Below, in pieces: positions 43,130-52,172 of a stretch of 64,000 nt of DNA. The notes under the pieces are model-generated. The model ran no database searches. It had not been told where the DNA came from and was given only the letters and a program-made list of their open reading frames with translations. A program made the translations under genes and the position numbers. Where the stretch lies: assembly GCA_943846665.1 (NCBI GenBank), contig OX044358.1, forward strand, positions 1,240,001-1,304,000, read 5' to 3'. Position 1 is the first letter of the stretch, and the number at the start of each line of letters is the position of its first letter. This DNA is from Arcticimaribacter sp002477625 (GTDB lineage: Bacteria > Bacteroidota > Bacteroidia > Flavobacteriales > Flavobacteriaceae).

Positions 43130-43945
43130 TTATAGCTTAATTTCAAAGGGGTACTTCAGGTTTTTAAAATTCTCTAGGTCACACTTAATGGATCCAACCA
43201 CTAAATCTGCTTGAAAACGGATGGGGATTTTATTTTCATCGTCACTCACCCAGAGTGTCACACTTTCTTGTTCTTTAAAAACACGGCCGCTTTGAACATA
43301 GGGTATATATTTACGACAGCGTACTTTTCCAAACTTAGTATTGAGCGTTTCAATACCTAAAAACTTAAGTTTGAAAAGATAATTCTCTGCATCAAAAAAC
43401 ATATTGATTTCGACACTCTCTCCAACCTTCATCGCAGAAGTATTCTTTGTGTTTCGAAGATGATAAAAGGCAGAAATAAGATCATGTGCATTTGGATTGA
43501 TCTTAATTTCTTGTCGTTTCTTTTTCTTTTTATCATTGATCTTGGCAATTTCTTTTTCGTGATCAAAATGAATTTCTAAATCTTTGGTATAACCTCCTTC
43601 ATTGATGTTTCGAATGAACCAGAGCGGCAAACCATTTTCTTGGCTAAAATAACTGTCGTAATAATCTTCTACCTTATAGAGCAAGCGCGCGAGTCCGGTT
43701 GTTGTTCCATAGCCTTTGGCATGGAAAACAGGCACTTCATTAATGGTATCGGCTTCTAAACTTAAGGTAACATAGCTGGCATTGAAAAAACCATAGTGAA
43801 TTCGAAACTGGAACCACTCGCCATCCTTAAACACATTCTGATAGCCTTCAATCGGCCCTTCAGTTGTGTCTAGATCCATTTGACCCCAAGACCCAAAAGA
43901 GATCGTAAGGAAACTGACAAGCAGGATGGTTTTTAGTCGATTCAC
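43130..43945 (-). CDS. DUF3108 exported protein
   Basis: A 271-residue protein with a signal peptide (about 1-22, ending in SWGQ). The DUF3108 beta-barrel core shows FRIHYGFFNASYVTLSL, AKGYGTTTGLARLLY and YFSQENGLPLWF, then VSIKC..LENFKN at the end. It is thought to be an outer-membrane or periplasmic beta structure of unknown function. Located between uvrC and the M23 gene on the same strand. Confidence 0.85.
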   Translation of the reverse strand: MNRLKTILLVSFLTISFGSWGQMDLDTTEGPIEGYQNVFKDGEWFQFRIHYGFFNASYVTLSLEADTINEVPVFHAKGYGTTTGLARLLYKVEDYYDSYFSQENGLPLWFIRNINEGGYTKDLEIHFDHEKEIAKINDKKKKKRQEIKINPNAHDLISAFYHLRNTKNTSAMKVGESVEINMFFDAENYLFKLKFLGIETLNTKFGKVRCRKYIPYVQSGRVFKEQESVTLWVSDDENKIPIRFQADLVVGSIKCDLENFKNLKYPFEIKL

Positions 43946-44016
43946 GGAATTTTTTTAATAACCACAAGTTAAATAAAATAGACACATATAAAAAGAAGAA
44001 TCGTGCTAAGAAAATG

Positions 44017-45822
44017 TTATTTTTTGTTGACAACTTCCTGAAGCTGAATATAAAGACGACTTCCTTTTGAGTTTCCAATAAGTCCGATAAGATCGGCTTT
44101 GGAGGCTTCTTTGATTCGCTTAAAGGATTTGAATTTCTTCAACAGACTTTCTTTTGTTTTTGGACCAACTCCGGGAAGCGCGTCCAAGCCCGATTGCATG
44201 GCGCCTTTACTTCTTTTGTTTCGATGTAAGGTAATTCCAAAGCGGTGGGCTTCGTTTCTTAGGAATTGGATGACCTTCAAGCTTTCCGATTTTTTATCTA
44301 AATAGAGCGGGACAGGATCTTCTGGAAAATAGATTTCCTCTAAACGTTTTGCAATTCCTACGATAGCAATTTTCCCTCGTAAACCCAGCAGGTCTAGACT
44401 CTTCAAAGCAGAGGACAATTGGCCTTTTCCTCCATCGACGATGATCAATTGCGGGAGGGATTGCTTTTCGTTCAACAGGCGTTTGTACCGTCGAAAAACA
44501 ACTTCTTCCATGGAAGCAAAATCATCGGGACCTTCGACCGTTTTGATGTTGTAATGGCGGTATTCTTTTTTTGCAGGGTTTCCGTTTTTAAAAACCACAC
44601 AGGCAGCTACAGGGTTGGAACCTTGTAGGTTGGAGTTGTCAAAACATTCGATATGCCGCGGTTCAGAAGACAAGCGCAAGTCCAGCTTCATTTGACTCAT
44701 TATGCGATCGGTATGTCGGTCTGGGTCTACAATTTTTATTTGCTTGAAACGTTCCATTCGGAAATACTTAGCGTTACGCTCCGACAGCTCCAAGATTTTC
44801 TTTTTGTCTCCTAGTTGAGGAACCGTTACTTTTATTGCTTTCCCGAAGTTTAAAGGAAAAGGCAGGTAGATTTCGGGAGACTGAGAAGTAAACCGTTGAC
44901 GAATTTCAATAACAGCTAAGGATAAAATTTCTTCAGGACTTTCATCTAATTTTTTCTTGATTTCAATGGTGTGCGAACGGATGATAGAGCCATAAGATAG
45001 TTGAAGAAAATTCACATATCCGTACTGATCATCGGTAATTATTGAAAACACATCGACATTGCTAATCTTCGGATTTACAATCGTAGACTTGGATTGATAA
45101 TGCTCTAGAATCTCCAACTTTTCTTTAATTTTTTGAGCATCCTCATATTCCATCTTTTGAGCATGTTCTTCCATTTGTGCTTTAAAATCGTGAAGCGAAT
45201 CTTTAAAATTTCCCTTGAGAATCGATCGAATGGCCTGGATGTTTTGATCGTACTGGCTTTCGGTCATTTTATTTTCACAAGGCGCCAAACAATTTCCCAT
45301 ATGATATTCTAAACAGACTTTATATTTTTGAGCAGCTACTTTTTCTTCAGACAAGTCATAGGTACAGGTTCGAATGGGATATAAACCACGAATCAGATCC
45401 AACAAAATATAAACCATTTTCTTATTGGTATAGGGTCCGTAATAATCGGATCCATCTTTTATGACCCTTCGGGTTGAAAAAATTCTGGGGAAGCGTTCTT
45501 TTTTGATACAAATCCACGGGTAGGTTTTATCATCCTTGAGTAGAATGTTATAGCGCGGTTTGTATTTTTTGATGAGGTTGTTTTCGAGTAAGAGGGCGTC
45601 CATCTCACTTTCAACTACAATATGTTCGATGCGAACAATGTTTTTGACCAGTATACGTGTTTTGTTACTGTCGTGGTTTTTGTTGAAATAGGAACTCACT
45701 CTGCGCTTTAGGTTGATCGCCTTCCCAATATAAATGATCACCTCATTTTTATCAAAGTATTGATAAACTCCAGGCTCTTCTGGTAAGGTTTGAATTTGTA
45801 AAGTCAAAGCAGCGCTCTTCAT
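44017..45822 (-). CDS. uvrC: UvrABC excinuclease subunit C
   Basis: A 601-residue nucleotide-excision-repair nuclease. The N-terminal GIY-YIG nuclease (about 15-90: PGVYQYF and YIGKAINLKRRVSSYF) makes the 3' incision; a UVR domain lies near 205-240; the RNase-H-like domain follows with ECFDNSNLQGSNPVA (about 375-389) and IVDGGKGQ; HhH motifs finish it (LPGVGPKTKESLLK). Monocistronic. Confidence 0.95.
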   Translation of the reverse strand: MKSAALTLQIQTLPEEPGVYQYFDKNEVIIYIGKAINLKRRVSSYFNKNHDSNKTRILVKNIVRIEHIVVESEMDALLLENNLIKKYKPRYNILLKDDKTYPWICIKKERFPRIFSTRRVIKDGSDYYGPYTNKKMVYILLDLIRGLYPIRTCTYDLSEEKVAAQKYKVCLEYHMGNCLAPCENKMTESQYDQNIQAIRSILKGNFKDSLHDFKAQMEEHAQKMEYEDAQKIKEKLEILEHYQSKSTIVNPKISNVDVFSIITDDQYGYVNFLQLSYGSIIRSHTIEIKKKLDESPEEILSLAVIEIRQRFTSQSPEIYLPFPLNFGKAIKVTVPQLGDKKKILELSERNAKYFRMERFKQIKIVDPDRHTDRIMSQMKLDLRLSSEPRHIECFDNSNLQGSNPVAACVVFKNGNPAKKEYRHYNIKTVEGPDDFASMEEVVFRRYKRLLNEKQSLPQLIIVDGGKGQLSSALKSLDLLGLRGKIAIVGIAKRLEEIYFPEDPVPLYLDKKSESLKVIQFLRNEAHRFGITLHRNKRSKGAMQSGLDALPGVGPKTKESLLKKFKSFKRIKEASKADLIGLIGNSKGSRLYIQLQEVVNKK

Positions 45823-45845
45823 GAATCTTTTTAAAAGGATTAGTT

Positions 45846-45860
45846 CCTAAGTTTCTTAGG
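45846..45860. repeat. Inverted repeat in the uvrC/folate-ligase divergent region
   Basis: CCTAAG and CTTAGG arms separated by TTT, in the short gap between the two divergent genes; possibly an operator, with no further support. Confidence 0.35.
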
Positions 45861-45885
45861 TTCAACGAAAATAATTATTTTCTTT

Positions 45886-46473
45886 GTGAGTACAATTTTA
45901 AGCATGGACAAATCTCAAATAAGAAAGCGGTACAAAAAGCTTCGTAAAGAACTTTCTGAAACCGAAGTGATGGACAAAAGCCTGCTTATTGCAAACCGAT
46001 GCCTTGAATTACCCATTTGGGAGAAGCAAATATTTCATTTATTTCTTAGCCTTGAAGATCAAAACGAAGTAGATACTGCGCTAATCCTTACCCTTTTGCA
46101 AGGAAAGGATAAAGAAGTTGTTGTCCCCAAAATAATTGATCCAGAGCAGTTACAGCATATTTTACTTACCGATCAAACACCTTTTCAAAAAAATTCTTTA
46201 GGAATACCCGAGCCTGTTTCGGGAATCCAAATCGAGCCTTCAAAAATAGATGTAGTTTTTGTACCCTTATTGGCTTTTGACAATAAGGGCAATCGAATTG
46301 GGTATGGGAAAGGGTACTACGATCGATTTTTAGCAAGGTGCAAACCCGAATGCATCAAAATTGGCTTATCTTTTTATGAAGTAGAACAAGATTCTTTTCC
46401 CATGGAAGCTACCGATATTCCCCTCGATTATTGTGTTACGCCAGAACAGCTTTTTCGCTTTTCAAACGTTTAG
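45886..46473 (+). CDS. 5-formyltetrahydrofolate cyclo-ligase
   Basis: A 195-residue (or 189 from the Met at 45904) ATP-dependent enzyme that makes 5,10-methenyl-THF from 5-formyl-THF. QIRKRYKKLRKEL at the start and GYGKGYYDRFLAR near 140-152 are the family signatures. The first ATG-like codon at 45886 is GTG; ATG at 45904 is the better start. Stop overlaps lspA tail-to-tail. Confidence 0.9.
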   Translation: MSTILSMDKSQIRKRYKKLRKELSETEVMDKSLLIANRCLELPIWEKQIFHLFLSLEDQNEVDTALILTLLQGKDKEVVVPKIIDPEQLQHILLTDQTPFQKNSLGIPEPVSGIQIEPSKIDVVFVPLLAFDNKGNRIGYGKGYYDRFLARCKPECIKIGLSFYEVEQDSFPMEATDIPLDYCVTPEQLFRFSNV

Positions 46474-47123
46474 CCAAAGATTCGCTTGTTGAAGAACAAT
46501 AAAATTCCTACCCCACAGCTGATCGAAAAATCGGCAATGTTAAAAACATATTCAAAAAAAGTATAGGTTTGTCCCCCTACAAAAGGAAGCCATTGTGGCC
46601 ATACCCAAGTGGCTAAGGGAAATTGAATCATATCAACAACATGTCCATAAAATAAAGAAGCGTAACCTTCTTCCGGCATGAATTCAGCAATTTGACCATA
46701 ACTGTGCGAAAACCAAACTCCGTAAAAAACAGAGTCGATGATGTTTCCGATTGCCCCAGCAAGGATAAGACACAGTGCCCAACGAAGTAATTGAGCGCTT
46801 GGAACCGTCAAAACCTTCCACAACCATCTTCCCAGAAAACTAATGGCAACAAGACGAAAAAGAGTGAGGATTAGTTTCCCGACTTCTTCGCTGATATAAG
46901 GAACAATATCACTGATTTTGGTTCCCCAAGCCATGCCTTTATTTTCAATAAAAAGAAGTTTAAAAAACCCCCAATCTACAATTGCCGGTTCTCCGTAAAC
47001 AGAAAGTGAGTAGTGGAGTTTGATGTAAATTTTAGACGCTTGATCTAAGAATAAAATTAAGATAATCAGAAGTAAGGCCGTCTTACTGTTGAGTTTAAAA
47101 AAGGAACGATTAGTTGCTATCAT
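46470..47123 (-). CDS. lspA: Lipoprotein signal peptidase
   Basis: A 217-residue membrane protease with four helices that removes signal peptides from lipidated prolipoproteins. The catalytic aspartates lie in GAIGNIIDSVFYGVW (about 120-135) and FNIADFSISCGVG (about 195-208). It is about 40 residues longer than typical because of an extended loop between helices 3 and 4, common in Bacteroidota. Stop overlaps the folate cyclo-ligase stop by four bases. Confidence 0.95.
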   Translation of the reverse strand: MIATNRSFFKLNSKTALLLIILILFLDQASKIYIKLHYSLSVYGEPAIVDWGFFKLLFIENKGMAWGTKISDIVPYISEEVGKLILTLFRLVAISFLGRWLWKVLTVPSAQLLRWALCLILAGAIGNIIDSVFYGVWFSHSYGQIAEFMPEEGYASLFYGHVVDMIQFPLATWVWPQWLPFVGGQTYTFFEYVFNIADFSISCGVGILLFFNKRIFG

Positions 47124-47145
47124 AACGAGGACAAAAGTAAGAATT

Positions 47146-47706
47146 TTAATTGGGGTGTACCACTATATTGCCAAGGGTCGTGTTTACTTTAATATTTTTT
47201 GGAAGCAGGCGGGAAGCTAAGCCATAAAAATGAAGATCTGCACTTAAGGACTGAATAGTACCTTTTGGATTTTTAACATCAAAAACAGCAGCACCATGTT
47301 CTAAGCGAACGGTTAGGTTTTCGTATTCACCAGAACAATTTAGTTGAGTTTCTTTGGCGAAAAGGAATAGGTCTAAGCCCTTGGGGATTGTTAACGAAAT
47401 CATATTGGCTACTACCTTATGAGCACTTAGTTTGTCGCCTGGGTTATTCCAATTGGGACGTTGATATTCTTCCAGATAAAATCGTACTCCAACAACACTA
47501 CTTTTCAGTAAATACAAATCTTGGTATTCCCCCTCGGTTTGATACTGAGCCTCAATACGGGGGTCATCATGTGTATTTATTGTAATCGAGCTAGCCCAAG
47601 GAAATTCTAAATGAATTGATTCTATTGTTGAGGCATCCCATGTTTTACGCTGTTGCATTTGCCCAAACAAAAGGCTGCAAAAAAGAAGGCAACCAATGCG
47701 CAGCAT
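47146..47706 (-). CDS. Exported beta-rich protein of unknown function
   Basis: The ATG at 47706 (MLRIGCLLFCSLLFGQ) is chosen because it begins a signal peptide and avoids overlap with the DksA-like gene upstream. The 186-residue product is built of repeating beta strands (SITINTHDDPRIEAQY, LTIPKGLDLFLFA, GAAVFDVKNPKG, NIKVNTTLGNIVVH) resembling the DUF4097 / beta-helix adhesin type. No catalytic residue is seen. Between lspA and the DksA-like gene, all on the minus strand. Confidence 0.7.
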   Translation of the reverse strand: MLRIGCLLFCSLLFGQMQQRKTWDASTIESIHLEFPWASSITINTHDDPRIEAQYQTEGEYQDLYLLKSSVVGVRFYLEEYQRPNWNNPGDKLSAHKVVANMISLTIPKGLDLFLFAKETQLNCSGEYENLTVRLEHGAAVFDVKNPKGTIQSLSADLHFYGLASRLLPKNIKVNTTLGNIVVHPN

Positions 47707-47710
47707 TGAT

Positions 47711-48094
47711 TTACTTCTGCATGTTTTTGGCTTCAATGCTCAGGGTAGCATGAGGAACCAAAACTAAACGTTCTTTTCGGATCAGTTTACCCGTTACACG
47801 ACAAATGCCATAGGTCTTGTTTTCAATACGAATTAAAGCATTTCTTAAATCGCGAATGAATTTTTCTTGACGTATTGCTAATTGAGTGTTGGCTTCTTTT
47901 GACATGGTTTGTGACCCTTCTTCAAAAGCCTTAAAGGTAGGAGAGGTATCATCTGTACCGTTATTTCCATCATTCATATAAGCGCTTTTGAGAAGCTCTA
48001 AGTCCTCGTTGGCTTTTACTATTTTTTCTTCGATGAGTGTTTTAAACTCAGCTAATTCTTGATCGGAATATCTGTTTTTTATTTTTGTTGACAT
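47711..48094 (-). CDS. TraR/DksA-family protein with reduced zinc finger
   Basis: A 127-residue protein with a long N-terminal coiled coil (about 10-80) and the C-terminal YGICRVTGKLIRKERLVLVPHAT segment, the DksA/TraR layout. It is expected to act at the RNA polymerase secondary channel. The zinc finger normally has four Cys in two CxxC pairs; only one Cys (about 107) remains, so it does not bind zinc in the usual way, as in many Bacteroidota versions. It lies 2 bases after ileS on the same strand. Confidence 0.85.
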   Translation of the reverse strand: MSTKIKNRYSDQELAEFKTLIEEKIVKANEDLELLKSAYMNDGNNGTDDTSPTFKAFEEGSQTMSKEANTQLAIRQEKFIRDLRNALIRIENKTYGICRVTGKLIRKERLVLVPHATLSIEAKNMQK

Positions 48095-48096
48095 AA

Positions 48097-51000
48097 CTAA
48101 TGTTCTTTAATTAATATAGAGGTTTTCACATCATCAAACTCAATTAAAACTCCTTCTTTTACTTCGTCGAGAATATGAATTTCTAGAGTGAGTGTCTCTG
48201 CTTTTATATACTCTAAGTTATTATTTAATGCCGTATTTAACGAATTGTGAGGAGTCAAATATAAAATAATTTTATCAGTAACTTCAAAACCAGCATCTTT
48301 TCTCAAATTTTGAATACGATTAATTAATTCTCGGGCAATACCCTCCTCTTTTAATGGATCATTTAATTGAATGTCAAGAGCGACAGTAATCCCATTATTA
48401 TTTGCAACTAACCAGCCTTCTATGTCTTTGGATTGAATGTCTACATCGGCACTGTTGAGCATTACTTTTTCGCCTTCAACAGTCAGTTCAAGTTCTTCTT
48501 GAGCTTCAAGGGTTTTCAATTGATTCTCGTCTAAACCTTGAATTGCAGCGGCAACAAAACGCATGTTTTTCCCAAAGCGCGGACCAAGTGTTTTGAAGTT
48601 TGGTTTTACTTCTTTTACCAAAATATCGCTTGCATCGTCCAAGAGTTCTAATTCTTTCACATTGATCTCAGAGAGGATTAGCTCTTCAACCGCTTGAATC
48701 GCCTCTCGTTCGCCTTGATTACGAACGGGAATCATGATTTTTTGGAGGGGTTGGCGTACTTTAATTTGTTCTTTTTTACGTAAAGAAAGTGCCAAGGAAG
48801 CTATCGTTCTCGCTTTCTCCATCCGTTCTTCCATGATCACATTACGTGCCTTAGTATCCGCTGTTGGAAAGTTTGCTAAATGAACCGATTGCTCACTTTC
48901 AAAGTCGGTGGCTTTGCACAAGTCTAAATACAAACGGTCGGCATAAAATGGCGCTACGGGAGCCATCAATTTACTGATCGTAAGCAAGCATTCAAATAAG
49001 GTTTGGTATGCCGATATTTTATCTTCTTGATATTCGCCCTTCCAAAACCTTCTTCTTGAAAGACGCACATACCAGTTGCTTAAAATTTCTTGAACAAATT
49101 CTGAAATTGCACGTGTTGCACGGGTGGGTTCGTAGTCGCTATAGGCGTCATCGACAGTAGCAATGAGCTTGTTTAATTCCGATAAGATCCACTGATCCAT
49201 TTCATTACGCTTTAGAAGCGGGATTGCTTCTTCTTTATAGGTAAAGTTGTCAATGTTTGCATACAAGCTAAAGAAGGCATAGGTGTTTTGAAGAGTTCCA
49301 AAAAACTTACGTGAAACTTCGGCAATTCCTTCTAGATCAAATTTTAAATTATCCCAAGGGTTAGCATTTGAAATCATATACCAACGGGTGGCATCTGGTC
49401 CATAGGTTTCTAGGGTTTTGAAAGGATCTGCAGCATTGCCCAAACGCTTGGACATTTTCTGACCGCTTTTGTCCAAAACTAAACCGTTAGAAACAACATT
49501 TTTATATGCAACCGAGTCAAAAACCAAGGTTCCAATGGCGTGAAGCGTATAAAACCACCCACGGGTTTGGTCTACTCCTTCTGCAATATAGTCTGCGGGA
49601 AAGGCTTCGTTGTTGTCAATTTTTTCTTTATTTTCAAAGGGGTAATGCCACTGTGCATAAGGCATGGAACCCGAGTCGAACCAAACATCGATGAGATCAG
49701 CTTCTCGGGTCATGGCTTTGCCCGAGGGGCTACAAAGAACAATGGTATCAACTGTATTTTTATGCAGGTCGATGAGGTCATAATTCTCTTCAGACATATT
49801 CCCTATTTCAAACGCACTAAAAGGACTTTCGGTCATCAATCCAGCAGCGACAGCTTTGTCAATCTCTTGAACAAGTTCTTTCATGGAACCGACCAAAATA
49901 GTTTCTTGACCATCTTCGGTTCTCCAAATTGGGAGTGGAATTCCCCAAAAACGCGATCGGGATAGGTTCCAGTCGTTTGCATTGGCTAGCCAATTTCCAA
50001 AACGACCTTCTCCAGTTGATTTTGGTTTCCAGTTGATCTGCTGGTTGAGCTCAACCATCCGGTCTCTTTCCGAAGAAACTTTTACAAACCAAGAATCTAA
50101 AGGGTAATATAAAATGGGTTTATCGGTTCTCCAGCAATTGGGATAGGAGTGAACATATTTTTCGACCTTAAAAGCCCTGTTTTCTTCTTTTAAGCGAATT
50201 GCAATTTCAACATCTACCGATCGCTCAGGGGCAGTTCCGTCGGGATAGTATTCGTTTTTTACATATTTTCCTCCAAGATCTCCGAGTGCACTATGGAATT
50301 TTCCTTCTAAAGTAACTAAGGGTTCTTCGTTTCCATAGGCATCTAAAACCAATAAGGGTGGAATTGGAGGTGTAGCTTCTTTGGCAACTTGTGCATCATC
50401 CGCACCAAAGGTCGGTGCTGTATGTACAATTCCAGTACCGTCTTCTGTAGTTACAAAGTCTCCTAAAATTACCCGAAAAGCATCTTCTGGATTTACAAGC
50501 GGTAAAGGGGCATCTTTCCAAAGTTGAACATATCGAATTCCAAGGAGGTTTTTTCCAAGAATTTCTTGCCCAATACGGTAGGGTATCTTTTTGTCATTCG
50601 GATTATAGGCGGTTAGTTCTTCTTCGGTTTCAACAGCGAAATATTTCCCGGCAAATTGCTTTTCAACTAAGGCTTGGGCCAAAAGTACGCGAATGGGCAA
50701 ATGGGTATATTGGTTGAACGTTTCAACCACTACATAGTTTATTTTTTTACCAACGGTCAAGGCGGTATTCGAGGGCAGGGTCCAAGGTGTAGTGGTCCAA
50801 GCTAAGATATAAAGATCATCTTCTGCTTGTAAAGCTTCCGGAAGCGTTTCTTTTATGGTTTGAAATTGTGCAGTAATTGTCGTATCGGTAACATCCTGAT
50901 AGGTTCCGGGTTGATTGAGCTCGTGTGAACTCAGTCCCGTTCCTGCTTTGGGGGAATAAGGCTGTATTGTGTAGCCTTTATACAAAAGGTCTTTGTCGTA

Positions 51001-51498
51001 TATCTGCTTGAGTAACCACCAAACCGATTCGATGTATTTGGATTTATAGGTAATGTATGGATCTTCCATATCGACCCAATAGCCCATTTCTTTAGTCAAA
51101 CGATTCCATACATCGGTATAGCGCATAACGGCACTCTTACACGCTTCGTTATATTCTTCAATGCTGATGCTTTTCCCGATGGCATCTTTGGTAATGCCAA
51201 GTTCTTTTTCAACCCCAAGTTCAACGGGTAGCCCGTGGGTATCCCATCCTGCTTTGCGCTTTACCTGAAAGCCTTTTTGGGTTTTGAATCGGCAAAAAAT
51301 ATCTTTAATTGCCCGAGCCATTACGTGATGAATTCCAGGCATTCCGTTCGCAGAAGGGGGTCCCTCAAAGAATACAAAAGGAGGCTGTCCCTCACGCGAT
51401 GTGATACTTTTTTCAAAAATTGATTCTTCCTCCCAATACGATAAAATCTCTTGAGATATGGCGGAAAGCTTAAGCTGTTTATGTTCTTTAAAACCCAT
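48097..51498 (-). CDS. ileS: Isoleucyl-tRNA synthetase
   Basis: A 1133-residue class I synthetase charging tRNA-Ile. The HIGH motif is present as GMPGIHHVM (about 53-61) and the KMSKS motif as SGQKMSKRLGN. There is a large editing domain (about 190-430) and a C-terminal anticodon-binding domain. The length and the GIHH form of the first motif match the eukaryote-like bacterial IleS group, many of which are naturally mupirocin-tolerant; that is inferred from the group. First gene of an operon with the DksA-like gene. Confidence 0.95.
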   Translation of the reverse strand: MGFKEHKQLKLSAISQEILSYWEEESIFEKSITSREGQPPFVFFEGPPSANGMPGIHHVMARAIKDIFCRFKTQKGFQVKRKAGWDTHGLPVELGVEKELGITKDAIGKSISIEEYNEACKSAVMRYTDVWNRLTKEMGYWVDMEDPYITYKSKYIESVWWLLKQIYDKDLLYKGYTIQPYSPKAGTGLSSHELNQPGTYQDVTDTTITAQFQTIKETLPEALQAEDDLYILAWTTTPWTLPSNTALTVGKKINYVVVETFNQYTHLPIRVLLAQALVEKQFAGKYFAVETEEELTAYNPNDKKIPYRIGQEILGKNLLGIRYVQLWKDAPLPLVNPEDAFRVILGDFVTTEDGTGIVHTAPTFGADDAQVAKEATPPIPPLLVLDAYGNEEPLVTLEGKFHSALGDLGGKYVKNEYYPDGTAPERSVDVEIAIRLKEENRAFKVEKYVHSYPNCWRTDKPILYYPLDSWFVKVSSERDRMVELNQQINWKPKSTGEGRFGNWLANANDWNLSRSRFWGIPLPIWRTEDGQETILVGSMKELVQEIDKAVAAGLMTESPFSAFEIGNMSEENYDLIDLHKNTVDTIVLCSPSGKAMTREADLIDVWFDSGSMPYAQWHYPFENKEKIDNNEAFPADYIAEGVDQTRGWFYTLHAIGTLVFDSVAYKNVVSNGLVLDKSGQKMSKRLGNAADPFKTLETYGPDATRWYMISNANPWDNLKFDLEGIAEVSRKFFGTLQNTYAFFSLYANIDNFTYKEEAIPLLKRNEMDQWILSELNKLIATVDDAYSDYEPTRATRAISEFVQEILSNWYVRLSRRRFWKGEYQEDKISAYQTLFECLLTISKLMAPVAPFYADRLYLDLCKATDFESEQSVHLANFPTADTKARNVIMEERMEKARTIASLALSLRKKEQIKVRQPLQKIMIPVRNQGEREAIQAVEELILSEINVKELELLDDASDILVKEVKPNFKTLGPRFGKNMRFVAAAIQGLDENQLKTLEAQEELELTVEGEKVMLNSADVDIQSKDIEGWLVANNNGITVALDIQLNDPLKEEGIARELINRIQNLRKDAGFEVTDKIILYLTPHNSLNTALNNNLEYIKAETLTLEIHILDEVKEGVLIEFDDVKTSILIKEH

Positions 51499-51520
51499 CG
51501 GGAACGTGTGTATAAGTTTG

Positions 51521-51528
51521 CAAAATTA
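51521..51528 (-). promoter_or_regulatory. -7 box of ileS
   Basis: TAATTTTG on the minus strand, 22 bases before the ileS ATG at 51498. Confidence 0.4.
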
Positions 51529-51579
51529 GGGAATTTTATACATTTATACTTTAATAAATGCCTAAGCTCAAAAAAATCT

Positions 51580-52172
51580 ATGAAATTCGACTTTTTACAG
51601 CCTATAAATTTGGAAAATGAACGCCTAATCTTGCGTCCTTTGGAACAAAATGACTTTGCTTCTTTGTTGCCTTTTTCGGAAAACGAGGCAGACTTATGGA
51701 ACTTTTCTTTAACTCCGGCTGCAGGAGCAAAAAACCTGCAAACCTATATCGATACTGCCTTGGCAAGTAGAGATAAATTACAAGCCTACCCCTTTGTAGT
51801 TTTTGATAAAAGAACTCAACAAATAGCAGGCAGCACCCGTTTTTATGACATTCAAATTGTGCACAATGTTTTGAGTCTTGGGTATATTTGGTATGGAAAA
51901 GAATTTCAGCGTACGGGATTGAATCGAAATTGTAAATATTTGATGTTGTCTTATGCTTTTGATACCCTTGGGTTGATCGGGTAGAATTTCGAGCCGATTT
52001 GAGAAACGCAAAGAGTATTAAAGCGATGAAACAAATTGGCTGTACACAGGAAGGAATTTTACGAAGCAACTGCAGCGCAGTTAATGGCAGGAGAGACAGT
52101 AATGTTTTGAGTATTTTAAAACCAGAATGGGATCAAAAAGTAAAAATGGAATTGCAGGCAAAGTTGTATTAA
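51580..52172 (+). pseudogene. GNAT acetyltransferase, frameshifted
   Basis: From the ATG at 51580 the frame reads a RimJ/RimL-type GNAT start (NLENERLILRPLEQNDFASL), the SLGYIWYGKEFQRTGLN acetyl-CoA region and YAFDTLGL, then stops at TAG (51984). Skipping ahead one base near 51975-51976 (an apparent lost G in TTG-GAT) gives the expected continuation RVEFRADLRNAKSIKAMKQI and a proper end at the TAA at 52170-52172. The end overlaps the stop of the converging TonB receptor. Either the gene is dead or one base is missing from the assembly. Confidence 0.85.

Noticed and set aside
49540..49965. A 141-codon plus-strand frame inside ileS
   Set aside because: Antisense shadow of a conserved synthetase; composition is not protein-like.
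51602..52069. A 155-codon minus-strand frame opposite the GNAT pseudogene
   Set aside because: The plus strand carries recognisable GNAT sequence in two frames; the minus frame has none.
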